From NCBI GenBank assembly GCA_019359545.1, contig JAHHHB010000018.1, positions 1 through 64,000 of the forward strand: 64,000 nt of DNA, read 5' to 3'. A program made the position numbers and the translations under genes. Within the stretch, counting starts at the first letter, position 1. Each line of letters opens with the position of its first letter. Positions 43,011 through 51,400 of this stretch are shown here, piece by piece. The notes beneath the pieces are model-generated. The model was not told the DNA's origin. It did no database searches and saw nothing but the letters and a program-made list of their open reading frames with translations. The stretch is from Desmonostoc geniculatum HA4340-LM1. Lineage in GTDB: Bacteria > Cyanobacteriota > Cyanobacteriia > Cyanobacteriales > Nostocaceae.

Positions 43011-44000
43011 ATGCAAAGACAAATTATGACAACAGGATTTTTGCTGTTATCTTTGATATTTCCACTCAAAGTATTAGCAAAGGATTATGAAAATATTTAC
43101 GTCTTTGGAGACAGTTTTTCTGATACTGGTAATGTATTTAATGCCACTAATGGAATCATTCCTCCAAGTCCAACTTACTCTAATGGGCGTTTTTCTAATG
43201 GTCAAATTTGGGTTGATTATCTTGCCTCCGATCTAGGATTAACATTAAATCTGAAAAATAACTTTGCTTTTGGTGGTGCGACTACAGGAACTGAAAATAT
43301 TGGTTTACCAAGCTTACCAGGATTGCAGCAACAGATAAATAGTTTTGTATCAGCAAATGAAACCGCCGATCCTAATGCTCTATATATTATTTGGGCTGGC
43401 ACTAATGACTACCTAAGTTACTTTTTGGATGGCGATCCCAACCCTACCAATACAGTGGTAAATTTATCAGCGGCGTTGACATCGCTTGTTGCTGATGGCG
43501 CTAGAGATATCATGGTGGTCAACTTGCCAGATTTGGGAAAATTACCTGTTGCAAATTTCAATAGTCAACTTTCCAACTTATTCAACACATTCAGCAGCAC
43601 ACATAACTCTAGCTTAAACATGACACTCAAATCTTTGAGGCAACAATTAAGTCCCGACATCAACATTATAGAACTGAATGTTAATTCCCTATTTGATAGG
43701 ATTATTGCTGCTCCAGAGGAATTCGGTTTTACAAACGTGGCCAACTCTTGCATTAGCGAAGACTTATCAGTAGTTCCTATAGATATTCCCACACAACAAG
43801 TTTTATGTAACCCTGAAAAATTTTTGTTTTGGGATGAAGTCCATCCTACAACTACTACTCATAAACTAATTGGAGAATTAGCATTCTCAGCACTTGAACC
43901 AGTACCAGTACCCGAACCATCTGCTGGATTAGGGATGCTAGCATACAGCGTTTTAAGTGCAGTTTCGCTACTGAAACGCAAAAAATGTCAACGGAATTAG
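43011..44000 (+). CDS. Secreted GDSL-type esterase/lipase with PEP-CTERM anchor, 329 aa
   Basis: Signal peptide MQRQIMTTGFLLLSLIFPLK, then GDSL block I FGDSFSDTGN with the catalytic Ser (about residue 35), block II around FAFGGATTG, block III with IIWAGTNDYLSYF and block V WDEVHPTTTTHKL with the catalytic Asp-His. The C-terminal VPEPSAGLGMLAYSVLSAVS plus basic KRKK is a PEP-CTERM sorting signal. The protein is probably exported and processed by an exosortase system. It lies 41 bp downstream of the KAS III-like gene, on the same strand, so the three genes could form an operon that makes and then trims or transfers an acyl product outside the cell. Confidence 0.88.
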   Translation: MQRQIMTTGFLLLSLIFPLKVLAKDYENIYVFGDSFSDTGNVFNATNGIIPPSPTYSNGRFSNGQIWVDYLASDLGLTLNLKNNFAFGGATTGTENIGLPSLPGLQQQINSFVSANETADPNALYIIWAGTNDYLSYFLDGDPNPTNTVVNLSAALTSLVADGARDIMVVNLPDLGKLPVANFNSQLSNLFNTFSSTHNSSLNMTLKSLRQQLSPDINIIELNVNSLFDRIIAAPEEFGFTNVANSCISEDLSVVPIDIPTQQVLCNPEKFLFWDEVHPTTTTHKLIGELAFSALEPVPVPEPSAGLGMLAYSVLSAVSLLKRKKCQRN

Positions 44001-44056
44001 CGCTTAGCTCACAATCCAGCTTGACTCTGTATTATCACTCTAATATTAAGCTTTAT

Positions 44057-47000
44057 TTAATACTCAACTGCTCCTAAAGCTTTTAAAGTATCTTTTTGAG
44101 ACTCAGTTAACCCAGTTATGTTAGTGATATTGATTCCCTCGTAAGGGCTTTTGCTTCTCAAAGTTTTCAAGCATTCACCTGTTTTTACATCCCAAATCTT
44201 AATTGTCTCATCTTCACTGCAACTGACCACAGTCTGACCATCAGGACTAAAGCCAACTGACCAAACCCACCTAGTATGTCCGAATAAAGTCCTTAAGCAG
44301 CTACCTGTGTTAACATCCCAAACCTTTACTGTTTGGTCGCCACTACCACTAGCTAGTATGGAACTATTTGGACTGAAAGCGACTGAATATACAGTATTTG
44401 TATGGCCTTGGAAGGTTCTAAGACACTTACCAATGTTGACATCCCAGAGTTTAATTGTTTGATCTTCGCTACCGCTAGCTAGCATACCACCATCTGAACT
44501 GAAGCCAACTGCCCAAACCCATTCGGTATGACCTTGTAGAGTATGAAGACATCTACCAGTGCGAACATCCCAGAGTTTCACTGTTCGGTCGTGACTACCA
44601 CTGGCTAACATATTACTGTTAGGGCTTAAGGTGACTGACCATGTTCTACCACCATGTTCTCGTAAAGTATTAAGACATTGACCAGTGCCAATATCCCAGA
44701 GCATTACTGTTTGGTCATCGCTACCACTAGCAAGAATTTGACTATCAGCACTGAAAGTGACTGATGTAACTCGATTAGTATGTCCCCTCAAAATTTTTAG
44801 ACACTTACCAGTATTAAAATCCCATAACCTTAAGGTTCGGTCTTCGCTGCCACTGGCAAGAATTTGACTATCAGCACTGAAAGTGACTGATGTAACTCGA
44901 TTAGTATGTCCCCTCAAAGTTTTTAGACACTTACCAGTAGTAACATCCCATAGTGTCACTGTTTGATCGTAACTACCACTAGCAATAATCTTACCGTCTG
45001 GGCTGACAACGACTGACCATATCCCATTGTTGAAACTCCGTAAAGTCTTAATACATCTACCAGTGTTGATATCCCATAACTTTACCGTTTGGTCATCACT
45101 GCTACTAGCACATATACTACTATTTATACATATTGCTAGCGACCATACTCTACTTCTATGTCCCTCTAGAATTTTAAGGCATTCACCACTAACAAAATCC
45201 CATACCCTAACTGTTTGGTCTTCACCGCAACTAACAAGAGCGCTACCATCTACACTGAAGGTAACTGAATGTATTAAGTCAGTATGCCCCTGTAAAGTTT
45301 TACTACATTTACCAGTATTCGTGTCCCAAAGTTTCACTGTTTGGTCATGGCTCCCACTAGCTAGTGTATTACCGTCAGGGCTGAAAGCGACTGAGTATAC
45401 CCTCTGAGTGTGACCCTCTAAGGTGTGAATACATAAACTGCTGTTAATATCCCACAGCCTTACCGTATAATCGTCATTTCCAGTTGCCAACATGTAATCT
45501 TTGGAACTGAAGGCAACAGACCATACATTACAACCATGTTCCTGTAAGGTTTTTAGACATTTGCCTGTACTAGTATTCCATAGCTTCACTGTTTGGTCAT
45601 CACTGCCACTAGCAAGAACCTGATCGTTGGGACTAAAAGTGACTGAACGAACCCCACCACTATGACCCTCTAAAGTTTTGAAACACTGACCAGTAATAGT
45701 ATTCCATAGCTTCACTGTTTGGTCATTACTGCCACTGGCAAGAACCTGACCGTCGGGACTAAAAGTGACTGACCAAACCCAACCAACATGACCTTTACAA
45801 GTCATAAGTTGCTGACTATTCGCAACTTCGTACAAACGAATTTCTCCATTGGTATCACCAGTAGCTAAAAGTTTACCATTAGGGCTAAAGGCTACCGAAA
45901 AAATACCACCAAAGGTTTCGACAAAAACAGACTTAGCTAAATGGGCATGAGCAAAATTTGCATTATGCAACTTTACATTCTGCAAGTCGGCTTGCCAAAT
46001 AGTTAGATAAGAAAAATCATAACCGCTAAGATCATTTTTTAAATGACAAAGTAGGTTAAAGACATTTCCTGCCGTATAACTTTGTTCTAGAGGGGATATC
46101 TCTCGTAGGATCGCTAAAATTTGAGCTAATTGATTTTCTAAGATTTTTTTACTTCTTAAAACATTAAGCAACCCATCTATAACTGGTTTGACGATCAGAC
46201 GAACTTGAGTATCTTTAACATAATCTTTACCCGTCGCTTTCATTAAAGCATGACGCCTGAATAAATCAATATTCTCAGTGAGAATCTCTTGGCAAACTTT
46301 TTCTATCAAGCTAGTAGTTACATACTCCATAACCACAGGCTGGAGCGTAAAAAGCGATGCAGTTTTTTTAATTACCGTAGGTGTAGCCTTCTCGATTAGC
46401 GATCGCCTCCCCAACGATTCTATCGCCTCTAGTAATTTTGCTTGTGGTATTGGTGATATAATATCATCTCGCAATTCTGAGAATGTTATCGACTCCCGAT
46501 TAATTGCTAGCCAGTACATTATGTCCTTTTCTAAATCTGACAAGCGCTGAAACTGCTGCTCTAAAACATCACGAATGTCGCCAAAAACAGCCGTATCTTG
46601 TTGCAAAAATTCAGTCACATTTCCATCAAAAATGTCTTGAATGGTTGTAGCAACTATCTTCAAGGCTAATGGATTCCCGGCATAGCGTTCAATCATAACT
46701 TTACATTGATCTTCTGCCGCACGTAGCCCTTTGAGTTTTAAGATTTCTTGCCCTTCTGCCATTTTTAACCCACTTAGTGGTAATGAGCGAACAGGTAGCG
46801 TTTCTCCCTCTAGCAATGCTACTTCTTTAGGTTTTTCCCGACTAGTGAGCAATAAACAGCTTTGGTGAGTTGCTTCTCCTATGCGTCTTAAAAGTTCACC
46901 ATATTCCTCATATCCTTCTCGATAAACTCCAGCGCGGCTACCACTGCGGAGAATTGATTCTGCATTATCAAGTATCAGTAAACAACGATTATTTTGCAAA

Positions 47001-47599
47001 TAATCGAGTAGTCGGGATAATCGATCGCTAAAGCTTTCTGGTAAGTTATCCTCTGTTTGGTGTTCGTCAGATAAAAATTGGATTAAGTTACCTAGAATAA
47101 TTTTAACAGGGGGAGCTTCTCGTAGCGATCGCCAGATAACGTACTCAAAGTTCTCCTGAATCTGTTGAGTAAACTTTACAGACAGCGCCGTTTTACCAAT
47201 ACCTCCTATTCCCAATACCGTCACCAATCGGCATTGTTCATCAACAATCCATTGTTCTAACCTAGCCAGTTCTTCTGTACGTCCATAAAAAACTGATGTA
47301 AAGATAGCTTCTCCCCAATCTAAATGATTATTTGAGCTTGAATAGTCACTTTTATCTATTTTTAAGGAAAAAGCTGAAAACAGCTTCTCAATAGTCTGTT
47401 TGTCAACTCCTCCTTCGCGATTCAATACTTTCGATATCGTACCGGAATACAATCCAGAGCGTGCGCTCATTTCTTCGAGAGTGTACCTGTTTCCAAAATT
47501 TTCCTTTGCTTCTGACTGATGCTTTGCTTCCTTAATTTTTTGCAAACCCTTAGTAGTAAGTGCAACGCCACGCTTGCGTCTCCAATTCTGTAAAGTCAT
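44057..47599 (-). CDS. HTH-STAND NTPase with 14 WD40 repeats, 1180 aa
   Basis: N-terminal helix-turn-helix-like region (TLEEMSARSGLYSGTISKVL, about residues 40-60), then an NB-ARC/STAND NTPase: FYGRTEELARLEQWI, Walker A GIGGIGKTAL (about 128-137), Walker B CLLILDNAESIL, LLLTSREKP (sensor) and GNPLALKIVA (GxP/winged helix). A helical segment follows. The C-terminal half (about residue 565 to 1155) is 14 WD40 repeats, enough for two seven-bladed propellers, most ending ASGSxDQTVKLWD. STAND proteins act as ligand-triggered oligomeric switches; some bacterial ones are antiphage sensors and others are signalling scaffolds. Repeats 8-10 are nearly identical in DNA, showing recent duplication. The gene stands alone. 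Confidence 0.92.
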   Translation of the reverse strand: MTLQNWRRKRGVALTTKGLQKIKEAKHQSEAKENFGNRYTLEEMSARSGLYSGTISKVLNREGGVDKQTIEKLFSAFSLKIDKSDYSSSNNHLDWGEAIFTSVFYGRTEELARLEQWIVDEQCRLVTVLGIGGIGKTALSVKFTQQIQENFEYVIWRSLREAPPVKIILGNLIQFLSDEHQTEDNLPESFSDRLSRLLDYLQNNRCLLILDNAESILRSGSRAGVYREGYEEYGELLRRIGEATHQSCLLLTSREKPKEVALLEGETLPVRSLPLSGLKMAEGQEILKLKGLRAAEDQCKVMIERYAGNPLALKIVATTIQDIFDGNVTEFLQQDTAVFGDIRDVLEQQFQRLSDLEKDIMYWLAINRESITFSELRDDIISPIPQAKLLEAIESLGRRSLIEKATPTVIKKTASLFTLQPVVMEYVTTSLIEKVCQEILTENIDLFRRHALMKATGKDYVKDTQVRLIVKPVIDGLLNVLRSKKILENQLAQILAILREISPLEQSYTAGNVFNLLCHLKNDLSGYDFSYLTIWQADLQNVKLHNANFAHAHLAKSVFVETFGGIFSVAFSPNGKLLATGDTNGEIRLYEVANSQQLMTCKGHVGWVWSVTFSPDGQVLASGSNDQTVKLWNTITGQCFKTLEGHSGGVRSVTFSPNDQVLASGSDDQTVKLWNTSTGKCLKTLQEHGCNVWSVAFSSKDYMLATGNDDYTVRLWDINSSLCIHTLEGHTQRVYSVAFSPDGNTLASGSHDQTVKLWDTNTGKCSKTLQGHTDLIHSVTFSVDGSALVSCGEDQTVRVWDFVSGECLKILEGHRSRVWSLAICINSSICASSSDDQTVKLWDINTGRCIKTLRSFNNGIWSVVVSPDGKIIASGSYDQTVTLWDVTTGKCLKTLRGHTNRVTSVTFSADSQILASGSEDRTLRLWDFNTGKCLKILRGHTNRVTSVTFSADSQILASGSDDQTVMLWDIGTGQCLNTLREHGGRTWSVTLSPNSNMLASGSHDRTVKLWDVRTGRCLHTLQGHTEWVWAVGFSSDGGMLASGSEDQTIKLWDVNIGKCLRTFQGHTNTVYSVAFSPNSSILASGSGDQTVKVWDVNTGSCLRTLFGHTRWVWSVGFSPDGQTVVSCSEDETIKIWDVKTGECLKTLRSKSPYEGINITNITGLTESQKDTLKALGAVEY

Positions 47600-48041
47600 G
47601 TATTAATTTACCGTTTGCGTAATCGCCTGTGACTAAAAAGAATGATCTAGCAGGTTGCTGTAGATATTAAGTGATACTTGTAACAAAGGAAAAATCCCAT
47701 GTTGCAGAGGATTTAAAAAACTGTAAAGCCAAAATGTTCACCGCTCAAAGCTACATTAGGCAATCCACTTGTTTCGATTAGTCAACAGCCCTTGCTCCAT
47801 AGATGAACTAATGTGCGGGTTATTGCTGAGATCGTTATGTTTAACTAAAAGCTTGTTGGATTTGGATAATGCCAGATCATTACGTATGATGCCAGTTCAT
47901 TAATACACTAACTTCTCAGTAATCGGATTGGGGCATAAAGCTTAAGTTCAATCTTAAAATCTCGATTTTCACTGGTAAAGATGGTTGTGAATTGGCAATC
48001 TTGATAAAGAAAGTTTGTAAACACTTAGTCTATCAATACTA
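47600..48041. other. Intergenic region, no gene seen
   Basis: About 440 bp between the divergent STAND gene and the first small RHH-like gene. ATGCCAGATCATTACG and ATGCCAGTTCATTA (about 47868-47902) form an imperfect direct repeat. Otherwise nothing recognised. Confidence 0.5.
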
Positions 48042-48221
48042 ATGAATAAGACTGCCGTCGAGAGATTTTCTAGTCTAGCAACCTCCACAAAAAAAAGGAC
48101 GCTCAAGCGAATCACTATAAACCTGGCATCAGATGAGGCTCAGAACCTCGAAAAATATTGTGAACAGACAGGAAAAACAGCAACGGATGTGATTCAGGAA
48201 CTCATTCGAGCGTTGCCATGA
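48042..48221 (+). CDS. Small ribbon-helix-helix-like protein, 59 aa (copy 1)
   Basis: MNKTAVERFSSLATSTKKRT leads into LKRITINLASDEAQNLEKYC and EQTGKTATDVIQELIRALP. A basic N-terminus, a beta-strand-like RITINLA, and two helices with TATDVIQELI are the plan of CopG/Arc-type ribbon-helix-helix DNA-binding proteins, often antitoxins or plasmid copy regulators. I identified it because it repeats in the convergent gene at 48653; 32 of 38 C-terminal residues agree. No toxin partner gene is adjacent. Confidence 0.7.
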   Translation: MNKTAVERFSSLATSTKKRTLKRITINLASDEAQNLEKYCEQTGKTATDVIQELIRALP

Positions 48222-48652
48222 CCTAAATTTTCACACCAAGTTTCAAAAGCTCAGAGTCCAAAACAGGCAGTGTTAAAGTTGAGAAACATTCTCTCACTCC
48301 CGATTTTGAAATCTAATAATGGTTCTTATGTCATTTTGTTTACGAATCAAAATAGAGGACAGAAGGTAAGAGTAATTCTAAAAAACCCGATCGGATTTTT
48401 TTAGAGGTACTGCAAAATAATAAGATTTGTGTAGACATACGTATTTATTATAGTATGTTTAAAAAATCACCTTGCAAGCGATTCGGATCGTCAGTGCCGT
48501 CAAAATAATAGTCTCCTTGTTTAAATCCCACACAGTTGTGCCTCTAGCATAGGTGGCTTCTTAGAAGCGTACTGCGCCCGCCGTAAACGAGTGCAGCACG
48601 CCATTGCTAAACTGTTACATCTCAATCTTCACTAACAAATTGCGAACTACTT
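48222..48652. other. Spacer between convergent RHH-like genes, no gene seen
   Basis: 430 bp. AAAAAACCCGATCGGATTTTTTT (in part; about 48379-48402) forms a terminator-like hairpin (CCCGATCGG core) and GTACTGCGCCCGCCG text lies near 48570. No coding frame supported. Confidence 0.45.
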
Positions 48653-48799
48653 TCATTTCATCACTGGCAAAGCTCGAATTAGTTCTCGAATGACATCCGT
48701 TGCTGGTCTGCCCGTCTGTTCACAATACTTTTCAAGGTTTTTGGCTTCATTCGATGCCAAATTTACAGTAATTCGCTTGACCGCCCATTTTTTGTTCAT
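48653..48799 (-). CDS. Small ribbon-helix-helix-like protein, 48 aa (copy 2)
   Basis: MNKKWAVKRITVNLASNEAK then NLEKYCEQTGRPATDVIREL and IRALPVMK. It is closely related to the gene at 48042, with conservative differences, which supports both as real and recently duplicated. The internal ATG at 48799 is chosen because similarity starts there with MNK; the frame extends upstream to an ATG at 48949 (MDNNKVQLEYLL), and that 98-aa version cannot be excluded. DNA-binding role inferred from the fold pattern only. Confidence 0.65.
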   Translation of the reverse strand: MNKKWAVKRITVNLASNEAKNLEKYCEQTGRPATDVIRELIRALPVMK

Positions 48800-49714
48800 G
48801 CTCAAACAGTTAAATCGTGTATTGATAACTTCAAAACCTGATTTTACCTTTCCTACTAGGAAGTAACCTAAATTTCGGATCGCCGAGATAACCGTAAACT
48901 CAGGATAGGTTGTAAGTAAATATTCCAGTTGTACTTTATTATTATCCAATCACATTTTTAATCACCTAATTTTTTCTCCTTACACGGTTGTAAATAAACG
49001 CTTTTTAGGAAACAAAACAGCCCTGCTTCTTCAGCGAGGTTGGGACTATTTAGGTTTGCGGCTCTGAGTGCGTAAGTTCTAGAAATCCAGACAGAAAAGC
49101 CAGAGGCGATCGCCTACTACATGGGTAGAATATTTCAGTAGTATTAAATACTCTGATGATTGGGGTATCTAGTTAATTCTTGATACCCCAGAATTTGCCC
49201 TAGAGCAATTTCATTGTAAACCCGCTTCACTCGTCTCAATAAACTTAGTTTCCTTGTCAGAATGACTGCTCTATCGTTGTGGTTGGTTCCACAATTTAGG
49301 CCTAATTGCAACCAATTTACAATTAAAATTGCCGAAGAAAGCCTTAACCTAAATTTGTACTAATTTTAACTCAACCTTTGCTCAAGCTGTATGCCTTAGT
49401 AAGAAGATTGTGTAGTAACCGTGATAAAATACGGTATTCCAATCGACTTTTAGATGTATTGTATTCATCAACTCAAAGTCTAGAAGCCAAATTGAAGGCT
49501 CTGACTAGTAGCTTCCTAGCGTGTTCAAGATTATGGATTTATGAAACTGTGACTTAACCAATTACACACACTCTGAGCCAACCCAATTAACTGGAGCGTA
49601 GACCCATAAAACACACGAATGCTTGTTGCATAGTGGAAAACCACCTGTCTACGCCGACAGGATGACATTTGCATGTTTTCTGTGGAGTTTTGTTACTAAA
49701 CTTGAGGAGTAAAA
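48800..49714. other. Intergenic region upstream of the hydroxylase-family gene
   Basis: About 915 bp. A possible N-terminal extension of the copy 2 gene covers 48800-48949. The remainder is AT-rich; TCTACGCCGACAGGATGACA lies near 49651. No RNA gene, repeat array or supported coding frame seen. Confidence 0.45.
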
Positions 49715-50215
49715 ATGCTTGAGGCTATCGCTGTTGCTTGGTTATTGCTATTCTTTGGCGATTTCCTATCTACATTCTTTTACCACGTACCCGAGCATGT
49801 TTTTGGTAGCCTTCATTTAAAAACGCACCACTCCTGGAAGAAGGACTTTCGTCACTACGCTATTTTGACTTTCAATCCCCAAGTTCTTTTAGATGGTATC
49901 TTAGGAGCTTTGCCTTATATACTCATAGCAGTAGTTCTCTGGTCTTTTTCTCCCATCGGCGTTATCTTTGGATTACTGCTTGGTCAGTTTCATGTATGGT
50001 GGAGACACATAAGTGTCTTGGGTTGGCAAACCCCAAAGCCTGTGAATATTTTATGCCAAATTCTATTTATTACTACTCCTGAGAGACACTGGTTACATCA
50101 TCACAAAACTAATTTGGGTTTTGGCGATATTTTTACCTTCTTTGAACAACCTGCACAAATCTGGTTACGCTGGCTACGGCTGCTGAGGGTTCGTTTTCGC
50201 TACTCTCGTATTTAA
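49715..50215 (+). CDS. Fatty acid hydroxylase/sterol desaturase-family membrane protein, 166 aa
   Basis: Membrane di-iron type protein with histidine clusters HVPEHVFGSLHLKTHHSW (residues about 24-41), HVWWRH (about 94-99) and HWLHHHKT (about 128-135), and hydrophobic helices around 1-20, 62-88 and 100-122. The clusters match the HX(3-4)H, HXXHH patterns of the superfamily. It is short compared with typical members (about 250 aa) but starts with a proper helix (MLEAIAVAWLLLFFGDF) and a ribosome site (TTGAGGAGT), so it looks complete. Substrate, perhaps a lipid or carotenoid, unknown. A hairpin terminator follows. Confidence 0.85.
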   Translation: MLEAIAVAWLLLFFGDFLSTFFYHVPEHVFGSLHLKTHHSWKKDFRHYAILTFNPQVLLDGILGALPYILIAVVLWSFSPIGVIFGLLLGQFHVWWRHISVLGWQTPKPVNILCQILFITTPERHWLHHHKTNLGFGDIFTFFEQPAQIWLRWLRLLRVRFRYSRI

Positions 50216-50261
50216 CTGAAGCTAGAACGTGTTTTCAAACTCGCTGTCATAAATCTTAAGA

Positions 50262-50291
50262 ATGCGAGGTGTTGAAAATAGCACCTCGCAT
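50262..50291 (+). terminator. Hairpin terminator after the hydroxylase-family gene
   Basis: Perfect 10-bp stem ATGCGAGGTG / CACCTCGCAT with loop TTGAAAATAG, followed by TTGATT. Almost the same sequence recurs after the RTX gene at 53694. Confidence 0.7.
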
Positions 50292-50894
50292 TTGATTGCT
50301 CAGTAGACTTAAGTTCACAAACCAAGGCGATCGCATCGTTAGAGTATGGTAGGATGCTCTAGGTGTGAGTGAAAAATGCCGATAATGTTGAGTAAGCGAT
50401 CGCGTGCTTGTTTTTGCACTCATAAAATCATGTGTGCCGGGCATGTTTTCAGCAAATTATTTGACTAGTAGAATATAAAGCCTACAGAAAACTTAATAAT
50501 CAACACATACATCTACTAAGCCGATGCGCTTTGAAATTGCATAATTCAACTCGCTAGAAAGATGCGGGGACGCGGGGACACGGAGATGGAATTTTAATGA
50601 CGATTAGTTTATTTGATTGCGTGAAACAATTTTGTATACCTCCGAAAGGCTGATTTTCTATTTCCTACTCTCCACCTACGGAAATAATTTAAAAAACCAA
50701 ATATGAAGAGTATGCAAAGATTTTACTTAAAAGATAGACATGTAAGTAAATATTCGGTATTTAGTTATTATGATGTTGTTTAGATGTTTCCTATTTCCTG
50801 GCTAGATATTAAGGGGCGATCCTCCGTAACAAGTGCGTAAAGATTGGTTATTTTATGCCATGTCAAGTATTCGCTATTTTGAAACTAGCAAGAC
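50292..50894. other. Intergenic spacer with short repeats
   Basis: Contains HIP1-like GGCGATCGC sites near 50326 and 50397 and a GGGGACGCGGGGACACGGAG short repeat at about 50564-50584, the same type that is in frame in the nucleotidyltransferase fusion gene. No gene supported. Confidence 0.5.
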
Positions 50895-51090
50895 TAGCCC
50901 TTTCAAGGTGAACGTTTGTACTATGAAATAAATGATGCTTGAAGCGAATTTTGGTATTTTGGCTCAGGCGATTGCTTAATTTACAGTCCAAAAATTTGGA
51001 GTTGAATACAGAATTTCTTTGTTCAATTCCAGGCGATGCTTGAAATGCCGTAAAAATTTTAATAGTACATATGCTCACTTGAAAGGGCTA
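50895..51090. mobile_element. MITE with TA target duplication (IS630-like ends)
   Basis: TAGCCCTTTCAAGGTGA at the left and TCACTTGAAAGGGCTA at the right; inner arms AACGTTTGTACT and AGTACATATG also pair partly. TA at both extremes fits insertion at TA, as for IS630/Tc1-type elements. About 196 bp; an open frame inside on the minus strand has no motif and is not called. Confidence 0.68.
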
Positions 51091-51093
51091 AAC

Positions 51094-51199
51094 TTAGGGA
51101 CTTCCAGAAAATAAATTATCCCCATTATTTGTACATTTGTAGGGGCGCACAGCTGTGCGCCCCTACTATGGAATATTTTTTTCGTTGGAAGTCCCTTAG
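51094..51199. repeat. Palindromic REP-like element
   Basis: CTTAGGGACTTCCAG at the left and GGAAGTCCCTTAG at the right enclose a perfect palindrome at about 51141-51169 (GTAGGGGCGCACAG / CTGTGCGCCCCTAC). It lies directly beside the MITE at 50895. The inner palindrome recurs in variant form at 55876-55903. Confidence 0.8.
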
Positions 51200-51400
51200 A
51201 TAGTTCTCAACACTTGCATAACTAATACTTGCAAACCAATCAAAGAGGAAATCTTCAAAGAAAAATTGCTACCCCTCAAGGGTGAAAAAAGTATCCCCAA
51301 AGCTTTAACTTTTGGCAAATTATTTGTGCCCTCAAACAGCACTAACTCGATTATTGACAACTGAAGTTACTCCAAAAATCGACTCAGGTAGGAAAAATTT

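Noticed and set aside
50863..51078. 71-aa open frame on the minus strand
   Set aside because: Almost entirely inside the TA-flanked MITE at 50895-51090.
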